Origin: an uncultured Lachnospiraceae bacterium
Lineage (GTDB): Bacteria > Bacillota > Clostridia > Lachnospirales > Lachnospiraceae
Direction: 5' to 3'
Length of the DNA stretch: 17,330 nt
Assembly (NCBI GenBank): GCA_937965795.1
Contig: CALCMD010000051.1
Location: 1-17,330 of the forward strand
Shown: piece after piece, positions 1-6,758 of the stretch
Position numbering within the stretch: the stretch's first letter is position 1
How the letters are laid out: the number at the start of each line of letters is the position of its first letter
The notes under the pieces: generated by a model
Databases searched by the model: none
The model's input: the letters and a program-made list of their open reading frames with translations, nothing else
What the model was told of the DNA's origin: nothing
Made by a program: the position numbers and the translations under genes

Positions 1-120
1 CAGAATGTGGAGACAGCTATATATGAGGATCAGGCATATATAGAAAACACGTTTTGCAGCGGTTCTTTTTGTTTTGTTAATATTTTATAGCAAAACCTTA
101 TCACAAATTCACAAAAAGAC
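1..120. other. Left-edge region with no assignable gene
   Basis: No complete gene is visible here. One plus-strand frame is open from base 1 to a TAG at 88-90 (29 codons), which could be the tail of a gene starting outside the window, but it has no recognisable motif. A perfect 9-bp inverted repeat, CTATATATG (17-25) and CATATATAG (35-43), has a 9-nt loop and is not followed by a clear T-run. It could be a weak terminator, a protein-binding palindrome or chance in AT-rich DNA. Confidence 0.3.
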
Positions 121-149
121 TTGAAAAATTACGACAATTTTAGTAGAAT
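121..149 (+). promoter_or_regulatory. Sigma-A type promoter of the EF-G-like gene
   Basis: A -35 box TTGAAA (121-126) is separated by exactly 17 nt from a -10 box TAGAAT (144-149). Transcription would begin near 156, giving a 5' leader of about 35 nt ending in a strong GGAGG ribosome binding site (178-182). No riboswitch-like structure is visible in so short a leader. Confidence 0.7.
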
Positions 150-190
150 GTATCCATAGACTTAAAGAACGAGTATTGGAGGACAAACGT

Positions 191-2281
191 ATGAATGTTT
201 ACACAACCGACAGAATCAGAAATGTCGTGCTTCTTGGACACGGCGGCTCAGGAAAAACCAGCCTGACGGAAGCGATGGCTTACCTCGGAGGAATTACAAG
301 CAGACTGGGAAGCGTGACAGAAGGCAATACAATCAGTGATTTTGATAAAGAAGAAACGAAACGGAAATTTTCAATCAGTACATCCGTCGTACCAATCAGT
401 TGGGGTGAAGTGAAGGTTAATATTTTAGATACGCCGGGTTACTTTGACTTCGTGGGAGAAGCGGAAGAGGCGGCCGCTGCGGCAGATGCGGCAATTATTG
501 TAGTATCAGGGAAGAATGGCGTGGAAGTCGGCACACAGAAAGCATGGGAGCTTTGTGAGAAATACAAGCTGCCGCGGATGTTTTTTATTACTAATATGGA
601 TGTGGATAATGCCAGCTTCCGTGTAATCGTAGAAAGACTGACAGAATTATATGGAAAGAAAATTGCGCCGATTCACTTCCCGATTCGTGAAAATGAGAAG
701 TTTGTAGGATATGTGAATGTCGTGAAAAAGGCCGGAAGAAGATGGCTGGATCGTGGAAATAAAGAAGAATGTGAAATTCCAGCGTATTCGGAGGAGTATC
801 TTGAAAAGTATAGAGAAAATTTGTTAGAGGCAGTAGCTGAGACGAGCGAAGATTTTATGGATCGCTATTTTGCAGGGGAGGAGTTTTCTGTACCTGAAAT
901 CATGATGGCTCTGACCGTAAATGTAGACGAATGTGAGATTGTCCCTGTAGCGATGGGGTCTCCGGTTCAGCTTCGGGGCGTGGCAAACCTGTTGGATGAT
1001 ATCGTGCAGTATTTCCCAAGCCCGAATAAGCGCAAAATTGCCGGAATCAGCACGAAAACGAATGAAATTTTTGAAGCGGATTATAATTTTGCAAAGGCGA
1101 AATCTGCACAGGTATTTAAAACGATCGTCGATCCGTTTATCGGCAAGTATTCGTTGATTAAGGTATGTTCCGGCGTTATTAAAAACGATGATGCTCTTTA
1201 TAATATTGATAAAGATACCGAGCAGAAGATAAACAAGCTTTATGTTTTTGAGGGAAGCAAGCCCATTGAGGTGCCGGAGCTTCATGCCGGAGATATTGGC
1301 GCAATTGGAAAACTCGACAAGGCACGCACGGGCGACACACTGTCTACGAAAGCAAATCCAATCCGCTATGGCAGGATTGAAGTGTCTACGCCTTATACAT
1401 ATAAGCGTTACAAAGCAAAGAATAAAGGGGATGAGGATAAGATTTCCCAGGCGCTTTCCAAGATGATGCACGAAGATCTGACGATGCGGGTAATCAATGA
1501 TTCAGAGAACCGCCAGACGCTGCTTTACGGAATGGGAGATCAGCATCTGGATATTATTCAGAGTAAGCTGCTTGGAAAATATAAGATTGAGATTGAGCTT
1601 AGCAAGCCGAAGGTAGCGTTCCGTGAGACGATCCGTAAAAGCTCCGATGTGGAAGCAAAATATAAAAAGCAGTCCGGTGGGCATGGACAGTACGGGCATG
1701 TGAAGATGCGCTTTGCGCCATCAGGAGATCTGGAAACTGCTTATGAGTTTGGGCAGGAGGTTGTCGGCGGCGCTGTTCCGAAGAATTATTTCCCGGCAGT
1801 AGAAAAGGGAATTCAGGATTCTGTTCAGAAGGGACCTCTGGCTGCTTATCCGGTGGTGGGCGTAAAGGCAACGCTTTACGATGGTTCCTATCATCCGGTG
1901 GATTCTTCTGAAATGGCATTTAAGACAGCGGCGGTGCAGGCATTTAAGAAAGGCTTTATGGAGGCAAGTCCTGTTCTGTTGGAGCCGATTTCATCTCTGA
2001 AGGTGACGGTGCCTGAGAAGTTTACCGGAGATGTTATGGGAGATTTGAACAAACGCCGTGGGCGCGTTCTGGGAATGAACCCGGATCATAAGGGAAATCA
2101 GATCATTGAGGCAGATATTCCAACAATGGAACTGTATGGCTACTCTACAGCGCTTCGTTCCATGACGGGAGGAAGCGGAGATTTCGCTTATGAGTTTGTG
2201 CGCTATGAGCAGGCGCCTTCTGATATTCAGGAGAGAGAAGTGGCTGCGAGAGCAAACAAGGTGAATGCAAACGAGGAATAA
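191..2281 (+). CDS. EF-G-like translational GTPase (FusA2 type)
   Basis: This is a 696-aa protein with the full elongation factor G architecture, a ribosome-dependent GTPase of the cytoplasm. The ATG at 191 is chosen because GGAGG (178-182) sits 8 nt ahead; an in-frame TTG at 176 overlaps that site and would add five residues. The P-loop GHGGSGKT is at residues 16-23 and the G3 motif DTPG at 80-83. The G2 region reads RKFSIS rather than RGITI, and the NKxD motif is replaced by TNMD (about 134-137). A domain IV loop with SGGHGQYGH is present. The variant P-loop and degenerate G motifs point to the EF-G-like FusA2 family rather than the canonical translocase, which normally sits beside rpsL/rpsG and tufA; none of those genes is here. 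The gene is monocistronic, with its own promoter and a terminator. Its exact role (a second EF-G, ribosome recycling or stress translation) cannot be told from sequence. Confidence 0.88.
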   Translation: MNVYTTDRIRNVVLLGHGGSGKTSLTEAMAYLGGITSRLGSVTEGNTISDFDKEETKRKFSISTSVVPISWGEVKVNILDTPGYFDFVGEAEEAAAAADAAIIVVSGKNGVEVGTQKAWELCEKYKLPRMFFITNMDVDNASFRVIVERLTELYGKKIAPIHFPIRENEKFVGYVNVVKKAGRRWLDRGNKEECEIPAYSEEYLEKYRENLLEAVAETSEDFMDRYFAGEEFSVPEIMMALTVNVDECEIVPVAMGSPVQLRGVANLLDDIVQYFPSPNKRKIAGISTKTNEIFEADYNFAKAKSAQVFKTIVDPFIGKYSLIKVCSGVIKNDDALYNIDKDTEQKINKLYVFEGSKPIEVPELHAGDIGAIGKLDKARTGDTLSTKANPIRYGRIEVSTPYTYKRYKAKNKGDEDKISQALSKMMHEDLTMRVINDSENRQTLLYGMGDQHLDIIQSKLLGKYKIEIELSKPKVAFRETIRKSSDVEAKYKKQSGGHGQYGHVKMRFAPSGDLETAYEFGQEVVGGAVPKNYFPAVEKGIQDSVQKGPLAAYPVVGVKATLYDGSYHPVDSSEMAFKTAAVQAFKKGFMEASPVLLEPISSLKVTVPEKFTGDVMGDLNKRRGRVLGMNPDHKGNQIIEADIPTMELYGYSTALRSMTGGSGDFAYEFVRYEQAPSDIQEREVAARANKVNANEE

Positions 2282-2293
2282 GGAATAAAAGTT

Positions 2294-2316
2294 CCCCCGG
2301 AGCTATGCTCCGGGGG
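2294..2316. terminator. Shared hairpin terminator between convergent genes
   Basis: A perfect 10-bp GC-rich stem, CCCCCGGAGC (2294-2303) and GCTCCGGGGG (2307-2316), has a TAT loop. It lies 12 nt after the EF-G-like stop and 18 nt beyond the stop of the convergent lipoprotein gene. On the minus strand the stem is followed by AACTTTTATTCC, a usable U-tract, so it is a good intrinsic terminator for the lipoprotein gene. On the plus strand the tract (ATTGCATG) is poor, though a TATTTTATTC stretch follows further on. Confidence 0.85.
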
Positions 2317-2334
2317 ATTGCATGAAAAGGTATT

Positions 2335-3441
2335 TTATTCAGAGACATCTTCTGTATCTGTATCATCCGGAATTTCATCCTCCAAATCCTCATCCTCCCA
2401 ATCTTCATCCTCGCTATCGTAATATTCATCCTCGGAAACTTCCGTAACGTTTGCGTTTTCTACCAGAAATTCCTGAACTTTTTCGGTAAGAATAGAGTCC
2501 ATGATTGCTTCTTTTGTCTCAGACTCTTCATATTCTTCTGCGGACGCATAGCCATAGATTTCGTAATTATCTTCCAGATACTGTTTATATTCCTCATCGG
2601 AAACTTTGATTTTTTCCTTTTCTGCGATGGTGGTGCAGAGCATTTTCTCATTCACCATCTCTTCGATGATAGCTTTCGTATCTTCTTCGTCCATTTCCAT
2701 ATCGGCCACGTCGATACCGAACATTTCCGCATACATCTGATTCATGGCGTCATATTCCTCTTTGCAGGAATCGTAGAGCTCCTGGGGATAACCATTGAAA
2801 GTCGAGTTTTCTGCCACCAGGGATAAAGCTTCTGTGCCGGCAGTCTGACGGTTATCTGCTTCGGTGGAGGTATAAAGTTCATTTTTTAAATACTCTTCAT
2901 ATTCGGCTGTTGTAGCGTAATCACTGATGCTGGCTACAAATTCATCATTATATTCCGGTATATTTTCTGTTGAAAGGCTGTTTATTTTTACGGTAAACAC
3001 GGCCTCTTTTCCGGCAAGTTCTTCGTCATAGTCGTCGGAAAAAACAACTTTAACTTCTTTGGTTTCTCCGGCTTTGGTTCCTACAAGAGCGGATTCCAGA
3101 TCTTCCATAAGATATCCGCTTCCAATTTCAAGATCAAAATCTTCCATAGAGCCGCCGTCAAATTCCGCGCCGTCTATCGTTCCGGTATAATCAATATTTA
3201 CAATATCGCCTTCTTCGGCGGCACGGTCTGTGATAGGGGTGTAGGTAGCGTTATCTTCCAGAAGGGTTTCGATTTCATCATCAATCATGTCGTCCGTGAT
3301 TTCGGTTTTAATGACTTTCAGATCGAGATTTTTATATTCACCTAATGTGAGATATTCTGAGTAAGTACCTTTGGAAGAACAGCCGGCCAGAAGGCCGATG
3401 GCGCATACGGATGTTGTAAGTAGCAGTAGTTTTCTTTTCAT
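2335..3441 (-). CDS. Trigger-factor-like peptidyl-prolyl isomerase lipoprotein (FKBP type)
   Basis: This 368-aa protein starts with a lipoprotein signal: positive MKRK, a hydrophobic stretch and a lipobox LLAGC with the lipidated cysteine at residue 21. An FKBP-type PPIase domain spans about 76-156 (GDIVNIDYTGTIDG, the FDGG turn, then the GTKAGE strand). A helical region resembling the trigger factor C-terminal chaperone domain follows, at about 160-335. It lacks the N-terminal ribosome-binding domain of cytosolic trigger factor. The expected role is folding of exported proteins on the outer face of the membrane, comparable to PrsA. The last 33 residues (336-368) hold 21 Asp/Glu and no Lys/Arg, an unusual acidic tail. 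The ATG is preceded by AGAAAGGGA at suitable spacing. It diverges from the sucrose module and, before that module arrived, probably from the SCIFF-SecDF operon. Confidence 0.85.
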   Translation of the reverse strand: MKRKLLLLTTSVCAIGLLAGCSSKGTYSEYLTLGEYKNLDLKVIKTEITDDMIDDEIETLLEDNATYTPITDRAAEEGDIVNIDYTGTIDGAEFDGGSMEDFDLEIGSGYLMEDLESALVGTKAGETKEVKVVFSDDYDEELAGKEAVFTVKINSLSTENIPEYNDEFVASISDYATTAEYEEYLKNELYTSTEADNRQTAGTEALSLVAENSTFNGYPQELYDSCKEEYDAMNQMYAEMFGIDVADMEMDEEDTKAIIEEMVNEKMLCTTIAEKEKIKVSDEEYKQYLEDNYEIYGYASAEEYEESETKEAIMDSILTEKVQEFLVENANVTEVSEDEYYDSEDEDWEDEDLEDEIPDDTDTEDVSE

Positions 3442-3481
3442 TTTAAAATCCCTTTCTTTTCGTGGTAATAATAATAACTTT

Positions 3482-3490
3482 ACTATACCA
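3482..3490 (-). promoter_or_regulatory. Extended -10 promoter of the lipoprotein gene
   Basis: Read on the minus strand, this is TGGTATAGT, an extended -10 element about 40 nt ahead of the lipoprotein ATG. No good -35 box is seen at 16-18 nt; the position expected for one (around 3504-3510) falls inside the left copy of the 62-bp direct repeat. Confidence 0.5.
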
Positions 3491-3492
3491 TA

Positions 3493-3554
3493 AAAATATG
3501 AAAAAAGTGTGTAATATTTCGTCTAAAAATCCCGTAAAAATATAAAACAGGTAT
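3493..3554 (+). repeat. 62-bp direct repeat, left copy
   Basis: This is the left of two direct copies flanking the sucrose module, offset by 5,679 bp from the right copy. They match at 60 of 62 positions: the only differences are AA (3505-3506) against GC in the right copy, and the last 48 bases are identical. The repeat is AT-rich, has no open reading frame, and contains two TAAAAAT motifs 11 bp apart (3524-3530 and 3535-3541), with a third overlapping its left edge (3491-3497). Confidence 0.95.
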
Positions 3555-3594
3555 AGATTCGCTCTGCTTTTTGCGCTGAAGATGGATCTGTCAA

Positions 3595-3623
3595 TTGTAG
3601 TGTATGATCATTCATGCTATACT
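3595..3623 (+). promoter_or_regulatory. Promoter of the scrR-type repressor
   Basis: A -35 box TTGTAG (3595-3600) is followed after 17 nt by TATACT (3618-3623), extended by an upstream TG (TGCTATACT). Transcription would start near 3630, just ahead of the operator at 3635-3650, so repressor binding there would block its own gene. A second possible -10, TATAAT (3627-3632), has no -35 partner. Confidence 0.6.
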
Positions 3624-3634
3624 ATGTATAATCA

Positions 3635-3650
3635 ATGAAATCAGTTTCAT
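3635..3650. promoter_or_regulatory. ScrR operator O1
   Basis: ATGAAATCAGTTTCAT is a near-perfect 16-bp palindrome of the LacI-family type. It is the exact reverse complement of the site at 4675-4690 and shares GAAA...TTTC arms with 4815-4830. It lies between the promoter and the start codon of the repressor gene, indicating autoregulation. A CcpA (cre) role is less likely because the centre is not the usual CG in two of the three copies. Confidence 0.75.
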
Positions 3651-3677
3651 ATAAAAATCAGTTAGGTGGGGAAGATT

Positions 3678-4658
3678 ATGACAATTTCAGAAATAGCGAA
3701 GCTGGCTGGTGTTTCCAAAGCGTGTGTTTCCCGGTACTTGAACCACGGATATGTCAGCGAGGAAAAAAAACAGCATATTCAAAAGATTATAGATGAAACA
3801 GGATATGTTCCATCTCGGCAGGCGCAAGTCTTACGGACCGGTAAAAGCCGGCAAATAGGGGTGATTTTACCAAAAATTAATTCAGAAAGCATCAGTGCAA
3901 TGATCGCAGGTGTTTCTTCTGTACTGAACCGCAATGGCTTTGCCATGCTGCTTGCAAATACAGAGAATAATCTCGATAAGGAACTGGAGTATTTGGAACT
4001 GTTTCAGCAGGGGCAGGTAGAAGGTGTGATTTTTTTTGCTACCATGCAGAATCCAAAGCATCGGGCTTTGCTGAAAAATTATCCGGTTCCAATCGTGGCT
4101 CTGAGCCAGAAGCTGGATTATCTGTCCTGTGTATATCATAATGAAAGTGAAGCCGCACGGGATATTACCCGTGTTCTGCTTGAAAGCGGGAAAAAAAATC
4201 TGGGTTATATAGGCGTAACACAAAAGGATGCGGCGGTAGGCGCAGGGCGTCGGAGCGGATTTTTAACGGCGGTGCGGGAAGAACGGATGGAAATTCCAGA
4301 AGAGCATATGATTGTTACCGGTTTTAATCTCGAAGATGGCAATGCGGCGGCGCAGCAGTTGTTTGAACGTGCGCCGGAGACCAATGCGATCTTTTGTGCG
4401 ACAGATACATTGGCAATCGGGGCGATGCAGTATATCAAAGGCATCGGAAAACGAATTCCGGAGGACGTCGGTATTGTCGGCATGGGACATTCCCGCATGA
4501 CGGAAATTGTTTCCCCACGATTGACAACGGTACATTTGTTTTTTGAAACTGCTGGTGCAGAGGCGGCGCAGATGTTGTTGCAGATTCTCGACAGCGGTAT
4601 GGATATGAAAAAACGTGTGGAGCTCGGATATGAAATGATTCTACAGGAGTCTGTGTGA
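3678..4658 (+). CDS. scrR: LacI-family sucrose operon repressor (ScrR-like)
   Basis: This 326-aa transcription factor has an N-terminal helix-turn-helix (residues 3-22, TISEIAKLAGVS then the recognition helix), a hinge around YVPSRQAQVLRTG (44-55), and a periplasmic-binding-protein-like sugar domain. The ATG at 3678 has an AGGTGGGG ribosome binding site; the in-frame GTG at 3666 lies within that site and would add four residues. Length and layout are typical of LacI/GalR proteins. It sits directly upstream of sucrose PTS genes, and three matching palindromes lie at its own promoter and the permease promoter, so it most likely represses both and is released by a sucrose-derived sugar or sugar phosphate. 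The exact inducer is not readable from sequence. Confidence 0.88.
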   Translation: MTISEIAKLAGVSKACVSRYLNHGYVSEEKKQHIQKIIDETGYVPSRQAQVLRTGKSRQIGVILPKINSESISAMIAGVSSVLNRNGFAMLLANTENNLDKELEYLELFQQGQVEGVIFFATMQNPKHRALLKNYPVPIVALSQKLDYLSCVYHNESEAARDITRVLLESGKKNLGYIGVTQKDAAVGAGRRSGFLTAVREERMEIPEEHMIVTGFNLEDGNAAAQQLFERAPETNAIFCATDTLAIGAMQYIKGIGKRIPEDVGIVGMGHSRMTEIVSPRLTTVHLFFETAGAEAAQMLLQILDSGMDMKKRVELGYEMILQESV

Positions 4659-4674
4659 AACGTGAAACAAATTA

Positions 4675-4690
4675 ATGAAACTGATTTCAT
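4675..4690. promoter_or_regulatory. ScrR operator O2
   Basis: ATGAAACTGATTTCAT is the exact reverse complement of O1. It lies 17 nt after the repressor stop and 140 bp (centre to centre) upstream of O3. An extended -10-like TGGTAAAAT (4710-4718) follows, so O2 may cover the -35 region of an upstream promoter, or cooperate with O3 by looping. Confidence 0.72.
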
Positions 4691-4814
4691 GCTGATTTTC
4701 AACAAAATATGGTAAAATCCACTGAATTTAGGCGAAATGCTGTAAAAAATAGAAAATTTTTGGTAAGTATTCCTCTTTATTTTTTGTATATATTTGATAA
4801 AATATGAAACATAA
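4691..4814 (+). promoter_or_regulatory. Promoter region of the scrA-scrB-scrK operon
   Basis: This AT-rich leader lies between O2 and O3. Two candidate -10 elements are visible: TGGTAAAAT (4710-4718, extended type) and TAAAAT (4798-4803) immediately ahead of O3. Neither has a strong -35 box (TTTATT at 4776-4781 is a weak partner for the second). The placement of O3 just downstream of the second -10 suggests a road-block or overlap mode of repression. No RNA antiterminator-type hairpin of the SacY/LicT kind is evident. Confidence 0.45.
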
Positions 4815-4830
4815 AAGAAATCGATTTCAT
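4815..4830. promoter_or_regulatory. ScrR operator O3
   Basis: AAGAAATCGATTTCAT contains a perfect 12-bp palindrome, GAAATCGATTTC (4817-4828), with the central CG typical of LacI-family operators. It lies 35 nt upstream of the permease start codon and just downstream of a TAAAAT -10. Its central CG makes it the copy most like a CcpA cre site, so dual control by carbon catabolite repression is possible. Confidence 0.72.
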
Positions 4831-4865
4831 AAAAAACAAAATAAAAGGGTACGGAGGAGTTTTAT

Positions 4866-6746
4866 ATGGATTACAGAAAGTCAGCAGCCGGAGTTCTGGA
4901 ACAGATCGGCGGTAAAGACAATATTGTATCTGCTGCACATTGTGCCACTCGGCTGCGTCTGGTTATCGCAGACAACAGCAAGTGCAATAAGCAGGCATTA
5001 GAAGAGGTTGAAGGTGTAAAAGGTGTATTTGAAGCATCCGGTCAGTTACAGATTATTTTCGGCACTGGTGTTGTGAATAAAGTATATGATGAATTTATTG
5101 CCTTATCCGGCGCTTCTGCCGCATCGAAGGAAGATGTTAAGGCGGCTGCGGCACAAAAAGGGAATCCATTTCAGCGGTTTATTAAAACATTAGGTGATAT
5201 TTTCGTTCCGATCATTCCGGCGATCGTAGCATCCGGCTTCCTGATGGGGATTATGGAATCCCTGACGTTTATGATTAACAACGGATATCTCAATATTTCC
5301 ACAGACGGCGCATTGTATGTATTGGCAAACATGTTCTCCAATACCGCATATGTATTCCTGCCGGTACTGATCGGTTTCTCTGGAGCTAAGGTATTCGGCG
5401 GAAATCCATTCCTCGGCGGTATTATCGGTATGATTATGGTGCATCCGGACTTGCAGAATGCGTGGACGATGACCGGCGGCATTGACAGATATCTCGACGT
5501 CTTTGGCCTGTGGCAGATTCCGATGGTTGGCTATCAGGGACATGTGATCTCGGTTATCATCGCTGTATTTGTGATGTGTCAGATTGAAAAATTCCTGCAT
5601 AAGCGGGTTCCGGCTATGTTTGACCTGTTTGTTACCCCGCTGTGTTCGGTATTTATTACTGGTTTTTTGACACTGACCGTCATTGGGCCTGTGTTCAATA
5701 TGGTTGAAACCAATATTATTTCCGGTATTCAGGTATTGCTTTCTATTCCGTTCGGTATTGGTTCTTTGATTATGGGGGCGTTATACGCACCGACGGTTAT
5801 TACGGGTATTCATCATATGTATTCCATCATTGATCTGGGTCAGATTCAGAAATATGGTTATACCTATTGGCTGCCGCTGGCATCTGCCGCCAACATTGCA
5901 CAGGGCGCTGCGGCACTGGCAGTTGCACTTAAGACTCGTGATCAGAAGCTCAAGTCTATGGCATTGCCGTCTTCTTTGTCTGCTTTCATGGGTATTACAG
6001 AACCGGCAATCTTTGGCGTCAACGTTCGTTTCTTCCGTCCGTTTATCTGTGCATGTATTGGAGGCGGCGTTGGCGCAATGTTCGCTTCTGTTACCCATCT
6101 GGGTGCAAGCGGTACAGGTGTAACTGGTATTTTTGGTTTGCTGCTGTGTCTGGGCAGCCCGGTTAAGTATATTTTGATGTTCCTGATTGCAGCGGGCGTA
6201 TCTTTTGTACTGACCTGGCTGTTTGGTTATAAAGATGAGCCGAAAACTGCAAACAATGTATCGAAAAAGGATTCCGTGGAAAGAGTAACCGCAGCAAATG
6301 GTAATCTGAGTGTTCAGGCTCCGCTGACTGGCAGGGCTGTTACACTGGCGGAGACTGGAGACGAGACTTTTGCAGCAGAGATTTTGGGGAAAGGTTATGC
6401 CATTGAACCGACAGAAGGTAAGGCAGTTGCTCCTTGCGCAGGTACTGTATCCACATTGATGGGCCACGCCGTTGGCCTGAAATGTGACAATGGTTTGGAA
6501 ATCCTGATTCACATTGGGATTGATACGGTGCGGCTTAATGGTAAATATTATCAGCCACATGTAACGGAAGGGCAGTATGTACAGGCGGGTGACCTGCTGA
6601 TGGAATTTGATATTGCAGCAATCAACCAGGCTGGTTATAAGACTGTGACTCCGGTTATCGTTACCAATTCTGAGGATTATACCGATGTTTCCGGTAAACT
6701 GGGCAATATCAAGGCAAATGATACGTTTATTGCCGTAACAAAGTAG
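4866..6746 (+). CDS. scrA: Sucrose-specific PTS permease, EIIBCA fusion
   Basis: This 626-aa membrane protein imports sucrose and phosphorylates it to sucrose-6-phosphate. The EIIB domain comes first, with the phosphorylated Cys26 in AAHCATRLRLV. The EIIC channel follows from about residue 100 (GDIFVPIIPAIVASGFLMG) through about 460, with multiple hydrophobic helices and the GITEPAIFGVN signature. A C-terminal EIIA domain of the glucose/sucrose family ends the protein, with the phosphorylatable His549 in ILIHIGIDTV and a second His in GHAVGLKCDNG. GGAGG ahead of the ATG supports the start. Sucrose specificity is inferred from EIIC resemblance to ScrA and from the GH32 and fructokinase genes downstream; beta-glucoside permeases of the same superfamily are the main alternative. 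The fused EIIA means no separate EIIA is needed, only HPr and EI. Confidence 0.9.
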   Translation: MDYRKSAAGVLEQIGGKDNIVSAAHCATRLRLVIADNSKCNKQALEEVEGVKGVFEASGQLQIIFGTGVVNKVYDEFIALSGASAASKEDVKAAAAQKGNPFQRFIKTLGDIFVPIIPAIVASGFLMGIMESLTFMINNGYLNISTDGALYVLANMFSNTAYVFLPVLIGFSGAKVFGGNPFLGGIIGMIMVHPDLQNAWTMTGGIDRYLDVFGLWQIPMVGYQGHVISVIIAVFVMCQIEKFLHKRVPAMFDLFVTPLCSVFITGFLTLTVIGPVFNMVETNIISGIQVLLSIPFGIGSLIMGALYAPTVITGIHHMYSIIDLGQIQKYGYTYWLPLASAANIAQGAAALAVALKTRDQKLKSMALPSSLSAFMGITEPAIFGVNVRFFRPFICACIGGGVGAMFASVTHLGASGTGVTGIFGLLLCLGSPVKYILMFLIAAGVSFVLTWLFGYKDEPKTANNVSKKDSVERVTAANGNLSVQAPLTGRAVTLAETGDETFAAEILGKGYAIEPTEGKAVAPCAGTVSTLMGHAVGLKCDNGLEILIHIGIDTVRLNGKYYQPHVTEGQYVQAGDLLMEFDIAAINQAGYKTVTPVIVTNSEDYTDVSGKLGNIKANDTFIAVTK

Positions 6747-6758
6747 AGGAGTTTCAGC

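Noticed and set aside
824..1471. Long minus-strand open frame inside the EF-G-like gene
   Set aside because: It lies wholly opposite a well-supported conserved gene, has no ribosome binding site or family resemblance, and is explained as a shadow frame.
3493..3554. Treating the 62-bp repeat as an ordinary transposon target duplication or IS end
   Set aside because: It is far longer than usual target duplications, and no transposase or inverted termini are visible in the 5.7-kb interval.
4804..5001. Small plus-strand open frame overlapping operator O3 and the start of scrA
   Set aside because: It runs through the operator and ribosome binding site in another frame, is very basic in composition and has no support as a gene.
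5781..6560. 259-codon minus-strand open frame within scrA
   Set aside because: It is a shadow of the PTS permease; its translation is rich in Cys, Arg and Gln and has no motif.
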